From IMG/VR virus record IMGVR_UViG_3300025849_000010, positions 62,001 to 126,000 of that record: DNA of 64,000 nt; one strand, written 5' to 3'. This document shows, one piece after another, positions 10,130 through 18,915 of this stretch. A model generated the notes under the pieces. The model ran no database searches. It was given only the letters and a program-made list of their open reading frames with translations, and was not told the origin of the DNA. Position 1 is the stretch's first letter. Each line of letters begins with the position of its first letter. Source of the DNA: a virus. Both the position numbers and the translations under genes were made by a program.

Positions 10130-12766
10130 TTATGTGGCATCTACTGGCGGTACTACATCAGTATTCGGACGTGGATCTTTAGATGTTATTAATCCGCCTC
10201 CGCTAGAACCAGCTGATACAGTCGGCGACGATAAATCAGATTGATTTCTTCGTCGAGTTAATGACAATCGTTGTTTAAATTCACCTTGATTAAATTCGTT
10301 AGTAACTGCGGTAACCATATAAAGTCCACTAAATGGAGACACTGGAACTGAATCACTTAACATTTCTATATATCCGCCTTGGCCACCATAGTCCAACGGT
10401 GTCCTAAAGTTTACTACAATGTCTATTTCATGTCTTTGATGATCCATAGTGCCATCTGCTGTTGCAGTAGTAGTCGGACCAAGATCAGCAGTATAATTTC
10501 CAAAGCCAGTATCTGACATAAAATACGGATCGCCTAAGATTGTCATATCCAACGTAACCATATCTGCTTGGCTATCTAATATTGCTTGATGGAACATTCT
10601 AGCATTTCTTATAGGGGCAGTTTCTTGACCAGCACCTACTGGCGCTACTGCACCGTTATATGTCGGACTAGTTTTTATTTCACTTGCGCCTTCTGCAGGA
10701 GTTTCGCCGCCGGCTGGGCTAACTGTGTTTCCGTCTTTATCTTCAACAGTTGTTTGTCCTGCATTTGCGTTTGCTCGGTTACCAAAGTCTGCTTGAAGCA
10801 CAGTATGGAATGCCATTTCAAACTCAATATTAAAATCTATAATATCTATGTTTTTGCCTGTGTAAATATAATTGTATACCTTAGTTACATTAGGAGCAAT
10901 GGATCCGTATCCTTTAGGTTGCTGCGTAGGCGCCATAAATTTACTAGAATGTACTTTAGTAGGAATAACTCTATAAACATACACTTTGCTTTCGCCGCCT
11001 TTTGCAGTATCAGATGCTTTACCTACTAGATATACTTGCGGATCAATTGTAAACCAATCAACCATTCCTTGATCGTCTACTCTTTCAGCAAATTCTTGTC
11101 CATACTTTGAAGATAAAATAACTTCTTCAATGATCTTTGTAATTTTAACGCCAGCTGGAAACGAAAACTCTCGTCTGTTTGCTGAAATAGTAGTGTTTCC
11201 ACGTTTGAATACATTGTTGTCTTTATCCCACGCTTCTGCAATTCCAGCTGGAGCCTGCGGAACATTTCCTCCACTAGTTTGATCAAATCCCATCAAGCTA
11301 GATCCAATGTCGTTTAAGCTAGCTTCGCCTTGCACTAAACTGTTAGTTTCACCTTCACGTGATGCTTGGACGCCGCCAATTTGGAACCCGTCAGCTGTTG
11401 CTTGTGCAGCCGATACTGCTGCTTCACCTTCAGAAGCACGTTCTTTAGCGGCTCCTAATGATTTTGGAGACGGTAATCCAGGTATTCTACTAAATGCATT
11501 TGAAAGTACTGAGCCAATTTCACCCGGAAGTGCTGCTAGATTATTAATAGTATCAATTGCTTGGCTAGCTATTTGATTAGCATTGTTTAGGTCTTGTTGT
11601 AAATTTTGCAGAGCAGGTGCGTTGACTCCCCATTGAGATAACGCACTAGATACTTCTCCAACTGCACCTTGTGTTACTGATGCTGCTTGGTTTATTGTTC
11701 CTAATAAAGTAGTTGCAGATTCAGCTGCTGATGATAATTTATCTAAGCCTCCTGTAACTGCACCTAGTCCCATTCCTGCGCCGCCAGCGCTATCTTTTGG
11801 AAATACTATGAATATTTCTTCAACTGGAGTTGATGGGTTGTCTTTAACCCTTGCTGCATATGCTTTGTTTATTACTGCGGTAAGACTATTGTCACCTTTT
11901 TGTAACATTTCTTGAACCGATCCAGTTCCTTCTTCAGGTCCTGATATAGTAATTGCACCTTGCGATTTGTTTACTTGGTCTGATGTTGCTTGCTCATTGT
12001 AAGGATATGCTCTGACAGCATACACGGTCCCTGCTTCGCTAACTCGCATCTTGGCTTCGTACAGTCTAATAGGTATAAATCTTTTTGCATCTGGAATATT
12101 CACTGTTTGGTCTTGGTCTGTATGTCCTACAAACTCAACAGTTAACAAGAACGGTGCCATTAAGTAGTTAGAATATCCACATGCTAGTGCTGCACTTTGT
12201 AAACTTTGTAAAAATAAACCCATTGATAGCGGTTCAGTTACTTCAAATGATATACCGTGTGCATTTGTAGTTCCTGTTAACGCTGTATTTGCCATGTGCG
12301 CTGCTATTTCAACGTTATCAATAAAGTATTCAACTTTGCCGTTTGATTCCCAGGAAGTAGTTGCTTTAGGGTTTGCTCCGCCGCCGCTTCTTAATATAAC
12401 TTGCCTAGCGCCATTAAACCTATATGTAGCATTGTTATACGAGTCACGTGTTAAGCAGCTAAGTTCAAAAATACAATTAAAACTTCTAAACTGATTTAAT
12501 ATGTTTGGCTTTGCCCCGGAAAAAACATTTCCAGTTGATAAAAAATTATTTAACGAACTGCCTTTAAACAGTTCTCCATTGAGTAATGATTTTGCATCAG
12601 AAACAATTGCTTTAGAAGCTGAAGCAATATTATTTCCTAGTTGTTTAATGTCGTCTACTACTTGGACTGCTTCATTCCAAGTTTGTTGAGCTTCTTCAAT
12701 TCTCTGGACGCCACTTTCTACTCGATTTATTCCCTCGAGTAATTTATCAACTGTAGGTCTTGCCAT
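10130..12766 (-). CDS. Large baseplate hub protein (gp27-like position)
   Basis: This 878-residue protein lies between gp53 and gp5, where the hub ring that holds gp5 is expected. The N-terminal 80 residues and the central residues about 330-500 are Ala/Gln/Ser-rich and helical, with coiled-coil-like spacing. A globular part follows the motif NQFRSFNCIFELSCLT. The last 100 residues include SGLYMVTAVTNEFNQGEF, reminiscent of hub proteins of the gpD/gp27 fold. T4 gp27 is only 391 residues, so this would be an enlarged version. Homology to gp27 is an inference from position and this C-terminal pattern. Confidence 0.5.
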   Translation of the reverse strand: MARPTVDKLLEGINRVESGVQRIEEAQQTWNEAVQVVDDIKQLGNNIASASKAIVSDAKSLLNGELFKGSSLNNFLSTGNVFSGAKPNILNQFRSFNCIFELSCLTRDSYNNATYRFNGARQVILRSGGGANPKATTSWESNGKVEYFIDNVEIAAHMANTALTGTTNAHGISFEVTEPLSMGLFLQSLQSAALACGYSNYLMAPFLLTVEFVGHTDQDQTVNIPDAKRFIPIRLYEAKMRVSEAGTVYAVRAYPYNEQATSDQVNKSQGAITISGPEEGTGSVQEMLQKGDNSLTAVINKAYAARVKDNPSTPVEEIFIVFPKDSAGGAGMGLGAVTGGLDKLSSAAESATTLLGTINQAASVTQGAVGEVSSALSQWGVNAPALQNLQQDLNNANQIASQAIDTINNLAALPGEIGSVLSNAFSRIPGLPSPKSLGAAKERASEGEAAVSAAQATADGFQIGGVQASREGETNSLVQGEASLNDIGSSLMGFDQTSGGNVPQAPAGIAEAWDKDNNVFKRGNTTISANRREFSFPAGVKITKIIEEVILSSKYGQEFAERVDDQGMVDWFTIDPQVYLVGKASDTAKGGESKVYVYRVIPTKVHSSKFMAPTQQPKGYGSIAPNVTKVYNYIYTGKNIDIIDFNIEFEMAFHTVLQADFGNRANANAGQTTVEDKDGNTVSPAGGETPAEGASEIKTSPTYNGAVAPVGAGQETAPIRNARMFHQAILDSQADMVTLDMTILGDPYFMSDTGFGNYTADLGPTTTATADGTMDHQRHEIDIVVNFRTPLDYGGQGGYIEMLSDSVPVSPFSGLYMVTAVTNEFNQGEFKQRLSLTRRRNQSDLSSPTVSAGSSGGGLITSKDPRPNTDVVPPVDAT

Positions 12767-12767
12767 A

Positions 12768-13076
12768 TTAAACTCCTAGTGCTCTTAGTAAGTTATCTTT
12801 TTTTGGCAAAAATATTCGAACACCTGGCTTAAAATCAAAAATAGGATCTTGTAATACGTCCATATTTCTCTGTGCAAAAACCCACCACAGTTTAGGAGTA
12901 CCGTAAATGTCAAACGATAGTAAATCTGGTCTATATATGTACTGTGGTTCTAGTTCATAGAGTATATCATCTGATTCAGACGGAATTGTTCTAATTTCAA
13001 AGTAGCTTAAATTACCCGACCCTGAAAATTTTGTATTTGACCAAGGACTTGATTTTGAATATTGTGCTGATGCCAT
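12768..13076 (-). CDS. 53: Baseplate wedge subunit gp53
   Basis: This 102-residue protein has the gp53 pattern: YIYRPDLLSFDIYGTPKLWW, a following Asn, and a C-terminal G-x-x-I-x-x-P motif (PGVRIFLPKK) like LysM-type modules. gp53 clamps wedges together during baseplate assembly. It is shorter than T4 gp53 (196 residues), as is usual in marine relatives. Its start overlaps the stop of the upstream gp48-like gene, so the two are translationally coupled. Confidence 0.8.
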   Translation of the reverse strand: MASAQYSKSSPWSNTKFSGSGNLSYFEIRTIPSESDDILYELEPQYIYRPDLLSFDIYGTPKLWWVFAQRNMDVLQDPIFDFKPGVRIFLPKKDNLLRALGV

Positions 13077-13942
13077 TAAATGTAACCTCCGCCTTTAACA
13101 AGATCGCCGTTGACGAATCCTCTAAGACTAAATTTCTCTTGTTCTCTTCTACTATAGGATGGTACTAATGTAATACTAACCATACTTGATACCGGAACGT
13201 GTACATTACCATTTCCTGGTCTTGGAATTGCTCCTCCTGATACTTGAGATGCAATATTTGCTGCACTTGCTAGTGAACTAGATGCACCGTCGGTGCTAAT
13301 TGAAATATAATCAGTGTCTGGCGATAAATCTAGTGTAAAGTTACTAACTACAACCGGAACATTGTTGAAAACATAATCACCGTATCCGCTAAATCTTAAT
13401 ACAGGCGGCGGCGATCCTTGCTCTGAACCATTATCTGAACCATATGCCATTTTAGTTACACTTCTTAGATAGTGCAACATTCCTAGCCAATACAATCCTT
13501 CTTCAGCTGTTTCATTAAAAAACTGACCTGATACTGTAATCTGCTCCACAGCACTATTACGGTATGCTTGAATAGGATATATACTATGTGTAGGTGATAT
13601 TGCATTGTAATTTGCACTGTGTACTATGTTAACTGTAGGAGTAAAAGGAAAGACTAAGCCGTTTGTTTTACGTAGCGGTGCTATTAAAGGACTAGATAAA
13701 AAAGCTGACGTTGATGGCATTGATAATCTAACTCGCCAATCGCCGGAACTTGGAAAATTTGCAGTAGCTGATCCACCGCTTGCAGATCCATTTAATAATC
13801 CTAACAAAGATCTACTAGTTCTAAGGACACGCCCGATGTTTCCGGATTGTATATCCTGTCCTAACTGCGCAGTTGTTCGCAATCCTGTGCTAACTGTATT
13901 AGCTGTTTGCTGAACTGTGTTGAGTACTTTTCTAAATGACAT
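13076..13942 (-). CDS. Baseplate tail-tube cap protein (gp48/gp54-like)
   Basis: This 288-residue protein starts the leftward baseplate operon. It has an N-terminal helical segment, a GDWRVRLSMP strand, FPFTPTVNIVHSANY and a C-terminal beta-rich domain, consistent with a tube-initiator or cap protein. In marine T4-like phages the gene next to gp53 in this orientation is usually the gp48-type tube cap. I cannot separate gp48 from gp54 by eye. Start ATG at 13942 follows a purine-rich AGGAGAAC site. Confidence 0.55.
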   Translation of the reverse strand: MSFRKVLNTVQQTANTVSTGLRTTAQLGQDIQSGNIGRVLRTSRSLLGLLNGSASGGSATANFPSSGDWRVRLSMPSTSAFLSSPLIAPLRKTNGLVFPFTPTVNIVHSANYNAISPTHSIYPIQAYRNSAVEQITVSGQFFNETAEEGLYWLGMLHYLRSVTKMAYGSDNGSEQGSPPPVLRFSGYGDYVFNNVPVVVSNFTLDLSPDTDYISISTDGASSSLASAANIASQVSGGAIPRPGNGNVHVPVSSMVSITLVPSYSRREQEKFSLRGFVNGDLVKGGGYI

Positions 13943-13961
13943 AATGCGTTCTCCTATACAT

Positions 13962-13969
13962 TATTTAGT
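13962..13969 (-). promoter_or_regulatory. Possible late promoter for the baseplate operon
   Basis: The minus strand reads ACTAAATA, one base from the NATAAATA late core, 20 nt upstream of the gp48-like start. It touches the -35 box of the opposing gp55 promoter, so early and late divergent transcription share this 79-nt gap. Weak match, moderate confidence. Confidence 0.35.
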
Positions 13970-13997
13970 TGACTTTATTAACAGAGTATATTATACT
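13969..13997 (+). promoter_or_regulatory. Host sigma70-type promoter of gp55
   Basis: TTGACT at 13969-13974 and TATACT at 13992-13997 are separated by 17 nt, the optimum for a sigma70 promoter. The promoter lies 25 nt upstream of the gp55 start. It would let the host polymerase make the late sigma factor before late transcription starts. A near-copy lies upstream of gp47. Confidence 0.75.
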
Positions 13998-14021
13998 AGT
14001 AGTTGAACCCTAGGAGATCCA

Positions 14022-14849
14022 ATGAAAAGAGTAAATTATCTTAACAACAAGGACATACTGTCCGAAATACATAAGTCAAAGGCAACTTTTTGCTCTTATG
14101 TAGACCCAGATTACAATCAGTTTGACATAATTTTGCCAAGTACTGATAAAATTAATCATCTTACTATCGCAGAAGCAAAGCGCAACAAAGTAAAACGCCT
14201 TAGCACTGCTGAGTATGACCGACGTAAAGCTAATGGCGAGAAGGTCAAGCAAGCTGAATGTGAAGTAGACTATAAAAGTATTACAAAGGAAGAATTAATC
14301 TTCCGTATCATGACGTTTGATCACATTCCAGACGAACCCGGAAGAAAGAAAAATCCAAAAACAGATGCAGACCGTAAAGTAAAGTTAAACTTTCCGCCAT
14401 TTCAGCATTACAAGTTTGACGACGAAGGAAACCTTGTGTGTGTAGGAAAATCACACTGGGAAGGCGGTATGGAGAATGGTTGCTTTAATCATAAACACGG
14501 TAAAGCTACAAATAAGTTAGCTCTTATGTGGATGAAGCTGTGTGATCGGTATGCTACTCGCGGTAATGTACGTGGATACACTTACAATGATGAGATGCGC
14601 GGACAAGCTATCCTACAGTTAGCACAGATTGGTTTGCAGTTTGACGAATCAAAGTCTAATAATCCGTTTGCATACTATACTGCTGCTGTTACTAACAGTT
14701 TTGTACGTGTTATCAACATTGAAAAGCGTAATCAAAACATTCGAGATGATATCTTAGAAGCAAATGGCATGAATCCGAGCTTTACACGAACTGGTAATGC
14801 AGAATGGGAAGCTAGTTTGGCAAGAGACGCCAACAATGCCCCCGATTAA
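14022..14849 (+). CDS. 55: Late-transcription sigma factor gp55
   Basis: The 275-residue product matches the gp55 family: a central RGNVRGYTYNDEMRGQAILQ region and the sigma region-2-like core NPFAYYTAAVTNSFVRVIN followed by EKRNQNIRDD. gp55 replaces host sigma70 on RNA polymerase and directs it to TATAAATA late promoters, many of which can be seen in this window. T4 gp55 is 185 residues. The extra length is N-terminal, with a Lys-rich segment of unknown role. Start ATG is preceded by AGGAG. Expression is probably early or middle, from the sigma70-type promoter just upstream. Confidence 0.9.
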   Translation: MKRVNYLNNKDILSEIHKSKATFCSYVDPDYNQFDIILPSTDKINHLTIAEAKRNKVKRLSTAEYDRRKANGEKVKQAECEVDYKSITKEELIFRIMTFDHIPDEPGRKKNPKTDADRKVKLNFPPFQHYKFDDEGNLVCVGKSHWEGGMENGCFNHKHGKATNKLALMWMKLCDRYATRGNVRGYTYNDEMRGQAILQLAQIGLQFDESKSNNPFAYYTAAVTNSFVRVINIEKRNQNIRDDILEANGMNPSFTRTGNAEWEASLARDANNAPD

Positions 14850-14852
14850 TGG

Positions 14853-14881
14853 TTGACTTTACTGCTAAAGTGTAGTATTAT
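14853..14881 (+). promoter_or_regulatory. Host sigma70-type promoter of the gp47-gp46 operon
   Basis: TTGACT at 14853-14858 and TATTAT at 14876-14881 are 17 nt apart. The first nine bases TTGACTTTA are identical to those of the gp55 promoter. It is placed 30 nt upstream of the TTG start of gp47. Confidence 0.7.
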
Positions 14882-14911
14882 TAATGTATTAAATTATAGG
14901 AGAAGTCTGAC

Positions 14912-15922
14912 TTGTTTAAGAAAGCAGCAGTTTTTACAGATATCCACTTTGGATTAAAAGGCAACAGTCGAACACACAATGACGACTGTGAAGAATTTGT
15001 AGATTGGTATATTGAACAGGCAAAAGCTAACGGTTGCGAAACTGGTATCTTCTGCGGAGACTGGCATCACAATCGCAATAGCTTAAATCTTACAACTATG
15101 GACGCTACTATTAGGTCTTTAGAAAAACTAGGTAAAGCATTTGACAAGTTCTATATGTTTGTTGGCAACCATGACTTGTACTACAAAGACAAGCGTGACG
15201 TAACATCAACCATGTTCGGACGTCATATTCCAGGGATTACTATCGTAGACGAGATGTATGAAGAGGACGATGTTGCACTTGTTCCGTGGCTAGTAGGCGA
15301 TGAGTGGAAGAAAATTCAAAAGTGCAAAGCAAAATATATGTTTGGACACTTTGAACTTCCTAACTTTTATATGAACGCACTTGTAAAGATGCCTGATCAC
15401 GGTGAACTGCGTCCAGAAAACTTTGCTAATCAAAAATATGTATTCAGTGGACACTTCCATAAGCGTCAAGTACAAGGATCAATTCATTACATCGGCAATG
15501 CATTTCCACACAACTATGCAGATGCGTGGGACGATGATCGCGGTATGATGATTCTTGATCGACAAAACGATGCAGAGCCCGAATACATTAATTGGCCCAA
15601 CTGTCCTAAGTATCGTACAATTAAACTAAGCAGACTAATTGACGAACAAGATACATTTATTAAGAGCAAGATGTATCTTCGTGTTGAATTAGATCTTCCT
15701 ATCAGCTTCGAAGAAGCAAGTTTTATTAAAGAAACTTTCTTAACAGGCTATGACTGTAGAGAGATTACTTTAATTCCGCAGAAGCAGTTAGAAGAAATAT
15801 CAACTGAACTAGACATTGCACAATTTGAAAGTGTTGATCAAATTGTTGCAGGTGAGATTTCTGCACTAGACACTGAAAACTTTAATAAGAAGATGCTACT
15901 TGACATCTATAACGAGCTATAA
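14912..15922 (+). CDS. 47: Recombination nuclease subunit gp47 (Mre11-like)
   Basis: The protein shows the metallophosphoesterase motifs of the SbcD/Mre11 family: FTDIHFG at residues 8-14, GDWHHNR near 49, VGNHDLY near 84 and SGHFHKR near 178. With gp46 it resects DNA ends for phage recombination and recombination-dependent replication, and degrades host DNA. It begins at a TTG codon. A GGAG site at 14899-14902 gives correct spacing and no ATG fits the conserved N-terminus. The stop abuts the gp46 start codon, so the two subunits are coupled. Confidence 0.95.
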   Translation: MFKKAAVFTDIHFGLKGNSRTHNDDCEEFVDWYIEQAKANGCETGIFCGDWHHNRNSLNLTTMDATIRSLEKLGKAFDKFYMFVGNHDLYYKDKRDVTSTMFGRHIPGITIVDEMYEEDDVALVPWLVGDEWKKIQKCKAKYMFGHFELPNFYMNALVKMPDHGELRPENFANQKYVFSGHFHKRQVQGSIHYIGNAFPHNYADAWDDDRGMMILDRQNDAEPEYINWPNCPKYRTIKLSRLIDEQDTFIKSKMYLRVELDLPISFEEASFIKETFLTGYDCREITLIPQKQLEEISTELDIAQFESVDQIVAGEISALDTENFNKKMLLDIYNEL

Positions 15923-17695
15923 ATGATTAAAATTAAAGACTTAACCGTAAAGAATTTTATGAGCGTGGGCAATCAAACCCAAGCAGTTGCTTTTAACAAA
16001 GAGCAACTTACGCTTGTACTAGGCGAGAATTTGGACCAAGGTGGTGACGATACAGGATCACGTAATGGTACAGGTAAAACTACTATCATTAATGCTCTGT
16101 CATATGCGCTGTACGGACAGGCACTTACAAACATTAAACGCAACAATTTAATTAACAAAACTAACTCAAAAGGCATGCTAGTTACACTGCACTTTGAAAA
16201 GAACGGTGTTGATTATCGTATTGAACGCGGACGTTCTCCTAACGTACTCAAGTTCTTCATCAACGGCGAAGAGCAAGCAATGATCGACGAGTCACAGGGC
16301 GACAGTCGCAAGACACAAGAAACAATTAACGAGTTGTTGGACATGTCGCACGATATGTTTAAACATATTGTTGCACTTAACACATACACTGAACCGTTCC
16401 TTAGTATGCGTACTAATGATCAAAGAGCTATTATCGAGCAGTTGCTTGGTATTACTATCCTTTCTGAAAAGGCAACTAATCTTAAAGATCAAATCCGTGT
16501 AACTAAAGATGCCATCACGAGCGAAACTCTTAAAATTGATGCGATACAAACTGCTAATAGTAAAATTGAATCAACTATTAATAGTTTAGGTCGTACACAA
16601 CGTGCTTGGCTGTCTAAAAAAGAACAAGACTGTGCAAAATTGTTGCAAGGTATTACAGAATTAGAGAAACTTGATATCGAAGTTGAACTTGAATCGCATG
16701 AAAAGTTGTCTAACTGGACGCAACATAACAACGCTATTATGGCTCTTAAAAAAGAATTAAGCACATTAGAGCCAGCACTATTACGTGCCGACAAGTCTGT
16801 TGAAAAAGCCAAAAAAGACATCGCAGATCTTGAAGATGCAACATGTTATACATGCGGACAAGAACTTCACGCAGATAAAAAAGCAGAGATTGCAGCTCGC
16901 AAAGACAAAGAACTTGTCGACGCTAAATCATATGCTGAAGAAATTACAGGAAAAGTAAAAGAAGTTGCGTTTGCACTTGAAGAGATTGGTGACATCAATG
17001 GCAAGCCTACAACGTTCTATGAAAGTGCCAAAGAAGCATATGACCATAGACAAAATGTTGACAGTTTGAAGCAAGCACTGTCAAACAAACAACAAGAAAC
17101 TGATCCGTATCAAACACAAATTGACGAGCTAAACAATAGTGCAATGCAAGCAATTGATTGGTCAGCTGTTAATGAACTGACAGAGTTTAAAGAGCATCAA
17201 GAATTTTTACTTAAACTTCTAACTAACAAAGATAGTTTTATTCGTAAAAAGATTATTGATCAAAACTTAGCATATCTTAACAACAGACTTACATATTATC
17301 TTGACAAGCTAGGACTGCCGCATCAAGTTCAATTCTTAAATGATTTGAACGTAGAAATTACACAGCTAGGACAGGACTTAGACTTTGATAACCTGTCAAG
17401 AGGTGAGCGCAACAGACTTATCTTAGGCCTGAGCTTTGCATTCCGTGACGTTTGGGAATCATTGTATCAAGGTGTTAACTTATTATTCATTGATGAACTT
17501 ATCGACTCGGGCATGGACACAGCCGGTGTTGAAAGTGCGTTGAGCGTACTTAAAAAGATGGGACGTGAACGAGATAAGAATGTATTCCTTATTTCACATA
17601 AAGACGAGCTTATCGGACGAGTTAATCATGTTATGAGAGTTGTAAAAGAAAACGGATTTACAAACTATGAAAACGATATTGATATTGTTGAATAA
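15923..17695 (+). CDS. 46: Recombination nuclease subunit gp46 (Rad50-like ATPase)
   Basis: A Walker A motif GSRNGTGKT lies at residues about 45-53. Two coiled-coil arms flank a zinc hook CYTC (C308 and C311). The ABC signature LSRGERNRLILG and Walker B LLFIDELID follow near residues 490-525. This is the ATPase partner of gp47. The length of 590 residues is close to T4 gp46 (560). The ATG follows the gp47 stop with no gap. Confidence 0.95.
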   Translation: MIKIKDLTVKNFMSVGNQTQAVAFNKEQLTLVLGENLDQGGDDTGSRNGTGKTTIINALSYALYGQALTNIKRNNLINKTNSKGMLVTLHFEKNGVDYRIERGRSPNVLKFFINGEEQAMIDESQGDSRKTQETINELLDMSHDMFKHIVALNTYTEPFLSMRTNDQRAIIEQLLGITILSEKATNLKDQIRVTKDAITSETLKIDAIQTANSKIESTINSLGRTQRAWLSKKEQDCAKLLQGITELEKLDIEVELESHEKLSNWTQHNNAIMALKKELSTLEPALLRADKSVEKAKKDIADLEDATCYTCGQELHADKKAEIAARKDKELVDAKSYAEEITGKVKEVAFALEEIGDINGKPTTFYESAKEAYDHRQNVDSLKQALSNKQQETDPYQTQIDELNNSAMQAIDWSAVNELTEFKEHQEFLLKLLTNKDSFIRKKIIDQNLAYLNNRLTYYLDKLGLPHQVQFLNDLNVEITQLGQDLDFDNLSRGERNRLILGLSFAFRDVWESLYQGVNLLFIDELIDSGMDTAGVESALSVLKKMGRERDKNVFLISHKDELIGRVNHVMRVVKENGFTNYENDIDIVE

Positions 17696-17706
17696 AGAGA
17701 ATGTAG

Positions 17707-17910
17707 ATGGACGACAACGACACACACGATAAGTTAACGCAAATGTATTTAGAATACTTCAAGGCAAATGAAAAATTCGAAGCTCGCAACTCCGTACGTA
17801 CTCATAGAGAAGTACGGAGATGCCTTCGAGACATGAGACAGCTTGCTAAAGAGCGTTCTGAAGAAATACATATTAAGCATAATACTACAAGAAAAACCAA
17901 GACCGACTAA
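17707..17910 (+). CDS. Small conserved-type hypothetical protein
   Basis: A 67-residue, highly charged, helical product rich in Arg, Lys and Glu, beginning 11 nt after gp46. It has no motif I recognise. Its place at the end of the recombination operon suggests co-expression with gp46/gp47. It could bind nucleic acid, but that rests only on its charge. Confidence 0.6.
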   Translation: MDDNDTHDKLTQMYLEYFKANEKFEARNSVRTHREVRRCLRDMRQLAKERSEEIHIKHNTTRKTKTD

Positions 17911-17938
17911 GGCAATTAAGGCAAATGTTAAGTACATT

Positions 17939-18373
17939 ATGCATTGGACTTATGAAGGAAAACAAATTGAAGAACTGCCAGAAGGCTGCGAAGCATTTGT
18001 TTATCTTATCACAAACAAGACTAATGGCATGATGTACGTAGGCAAAAAACTAGCAAAGTTTAAGGTAACTAAACCACCGCTCAAAGGCAAAAAGAATAAG
18101 AGACGTTCAACAAAAGAAAGTGATTGGAGAGATTACTGGGGTTCCAGTGATAGACTTAACGCAGACGTTGAACGGTTAGGCGCAGAAAATTTCACAAGAG
18201 AAATATTACATATTTGTCCGAGCAGAGGCATAGCAAGTTATTTAGAGGCCCGCGAACAGTTTGAACGCAGAGTACTTGAAACAGATCAATACTACAACGG
18301 TATTATCAATGTACGAGTCGGCGGTTCAACTATTCTCAAAGAACATCTCAAAAACAATCCACCACAGGCATAA
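17939..18373 (+). CDS. GIY-YIG endonuclease, SegE-like
   Basis: The domain starts FVYLITNKTNGMMYVGKK, where the family's two halves are (Y/F)VYxI and YVGK. A WRDYWGSS element and a conserved downstream Glu region (YLEAREQFERRVLE) follow, as in the SegE-type phage GIY-YIG group. Such enzymes cut DNA and are often mobile homing nucleases. I chose the ATG at 17939 because the open frame further upstream overlaps the previous gene by 68 nt and does not belong to the domain. The product is then 144 residues. It lies directly before a structured non-coding stretch, which may be relevant for mobility. Confidence 0.75.
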   Translation: MHWTYEGKQIEELPEGCEAFVYLITNKTNGMMYVGKKLAKFKVTKPPLKGKKNKRRSTKESDWRDYWGSSDRLNADVERLGAENFTREILHICPSRGIASYLEAREQFERRVLETDQYYNGIINVRVGGSTILKEHLKNNPPQA

Positions 18374-18379
18374 TCAATA

Positions 18380-18740
18380 CAGCACATAAGGTTAGCGGGC
18401 CAGTTTGTAATACCGCTGTGGAAAAGGTCCCCTGAGAAGGACACACGTAACATATTGATCGACTACCCAGAGGTAGGAAGCCATCAAACAAATTGGGCTC
18501 ACTGGTTGATATAGATTGATTGCTGTCAGTCGAAAAACTGCAAATTACACATAAAAACTCTTTAGCAATAGGAACGAAGCGAGAGGTAGTTGGAAACAAC
18601 GATGTCGACGTAGGTTGGGAAAGGTCAGAGCCCATTGTGTAGCAGTATAACAAACACCTACTTCCAATGTCTAGGCTGGATAAGACTCACATGAAGCTTT
18701 TCTTTTAGACGACGGGGCCGTAACAGGTTCCGTCTGACTG
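18380..18740 (+). ncRNA. Candidate structured non-coding RNA
   Basis: No convincing protein frame covers this stretch, and it is visibly richer in G and C than its surroundings. It can form many local stems on the plus strand: 18394-18398/18413-18417, 18427-18430/18439-18442, 18463-18467/18472-18476, 18527-18530/18537-18540, and a GNRA hairpin GTTG-GAAA-CAAC at 18589-18600. A three-way junction is possible, with stem 18610-18615/18656-18661 enclosing 18616-18619/18631-18634 and 18635-18638/18650-18653. A perfect 9-bp hairpin (loop GTAACA) sits at 18711-18734. I could not match it to tmRNA, RNase P RNA, SRP RNA or a group I intron core by eye. Boundaries are approximate. Confidence 0.55.
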
Positions 18741-18763
18741 AAACGATCTACATGAAACTTAAA

Positions 18764-18785
18764 CATTATTACATTCGTAATAATG
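18764..18785. repeat. Perfect 9-bp inverted repeat
   Basis: CATTATTAC and GTAATAATG flank a 4-nt loop (ATTC), directly after the candidate RNA. It is AT-rich and has no T-run, so it is more likely an operator or RNA stem than a classical terminator. Confidence 0.5.
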
Positions 18786-18839
18786 CAATTATATCATATA
18801 TTAAATCATTTAAATTAAACGAAGTGATGTAGTTTGAGC

Positions 18840-18873
18840 GTTAGCGATAACTAAAATGAGCTTTAGCTCATTT
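18840..18873 (+). other. Two adjacent hairpins before the late promoter
   Basis: GTTA-GCGA-TAAC (18840-18851) forms a GNRA hairpin. AAATGAGC-TTTA-GCTCATTT (18854-18873) forms an 8-bp hairpin. There is no long T-run after the second, so termination is possible but weak. They may end the upstream RNA or belong to it. The flanking 18786-18839 stretch shows nothing else. Confidence 0.45.
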
Positions 18874-18877
18874 CTAA

Positions 18878-18885
18878 CATAAATA
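18878..18885 (+). promoter_or_regulatory. T4-type late promoter for the 344-aa virion-type gene
   Basis: CATAAATA matches the NATAAATA late core and lies 30 nt upstream of the ATG at 18916, with an AGGA ribosome site between. Confidence 0.6.
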
Positions 18886-18915
18886 CATTTAAGTAATAGC
18901 TTATTAGGACATCTC

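Noticed and set aside
18348-18653. A 101-codon minus-strand frame over the candidate RNA region
   Set aside because: It has no sensible composition or ribosome site, and it runs through the stems of the candidate RNA.
18380-18740. Group I intron, tmRNA or RNase P RNA for the structured region
   Set aside because: The conserved core strings of these RNAs were not found by eye. The region is kept as an unassigned structured RNA.
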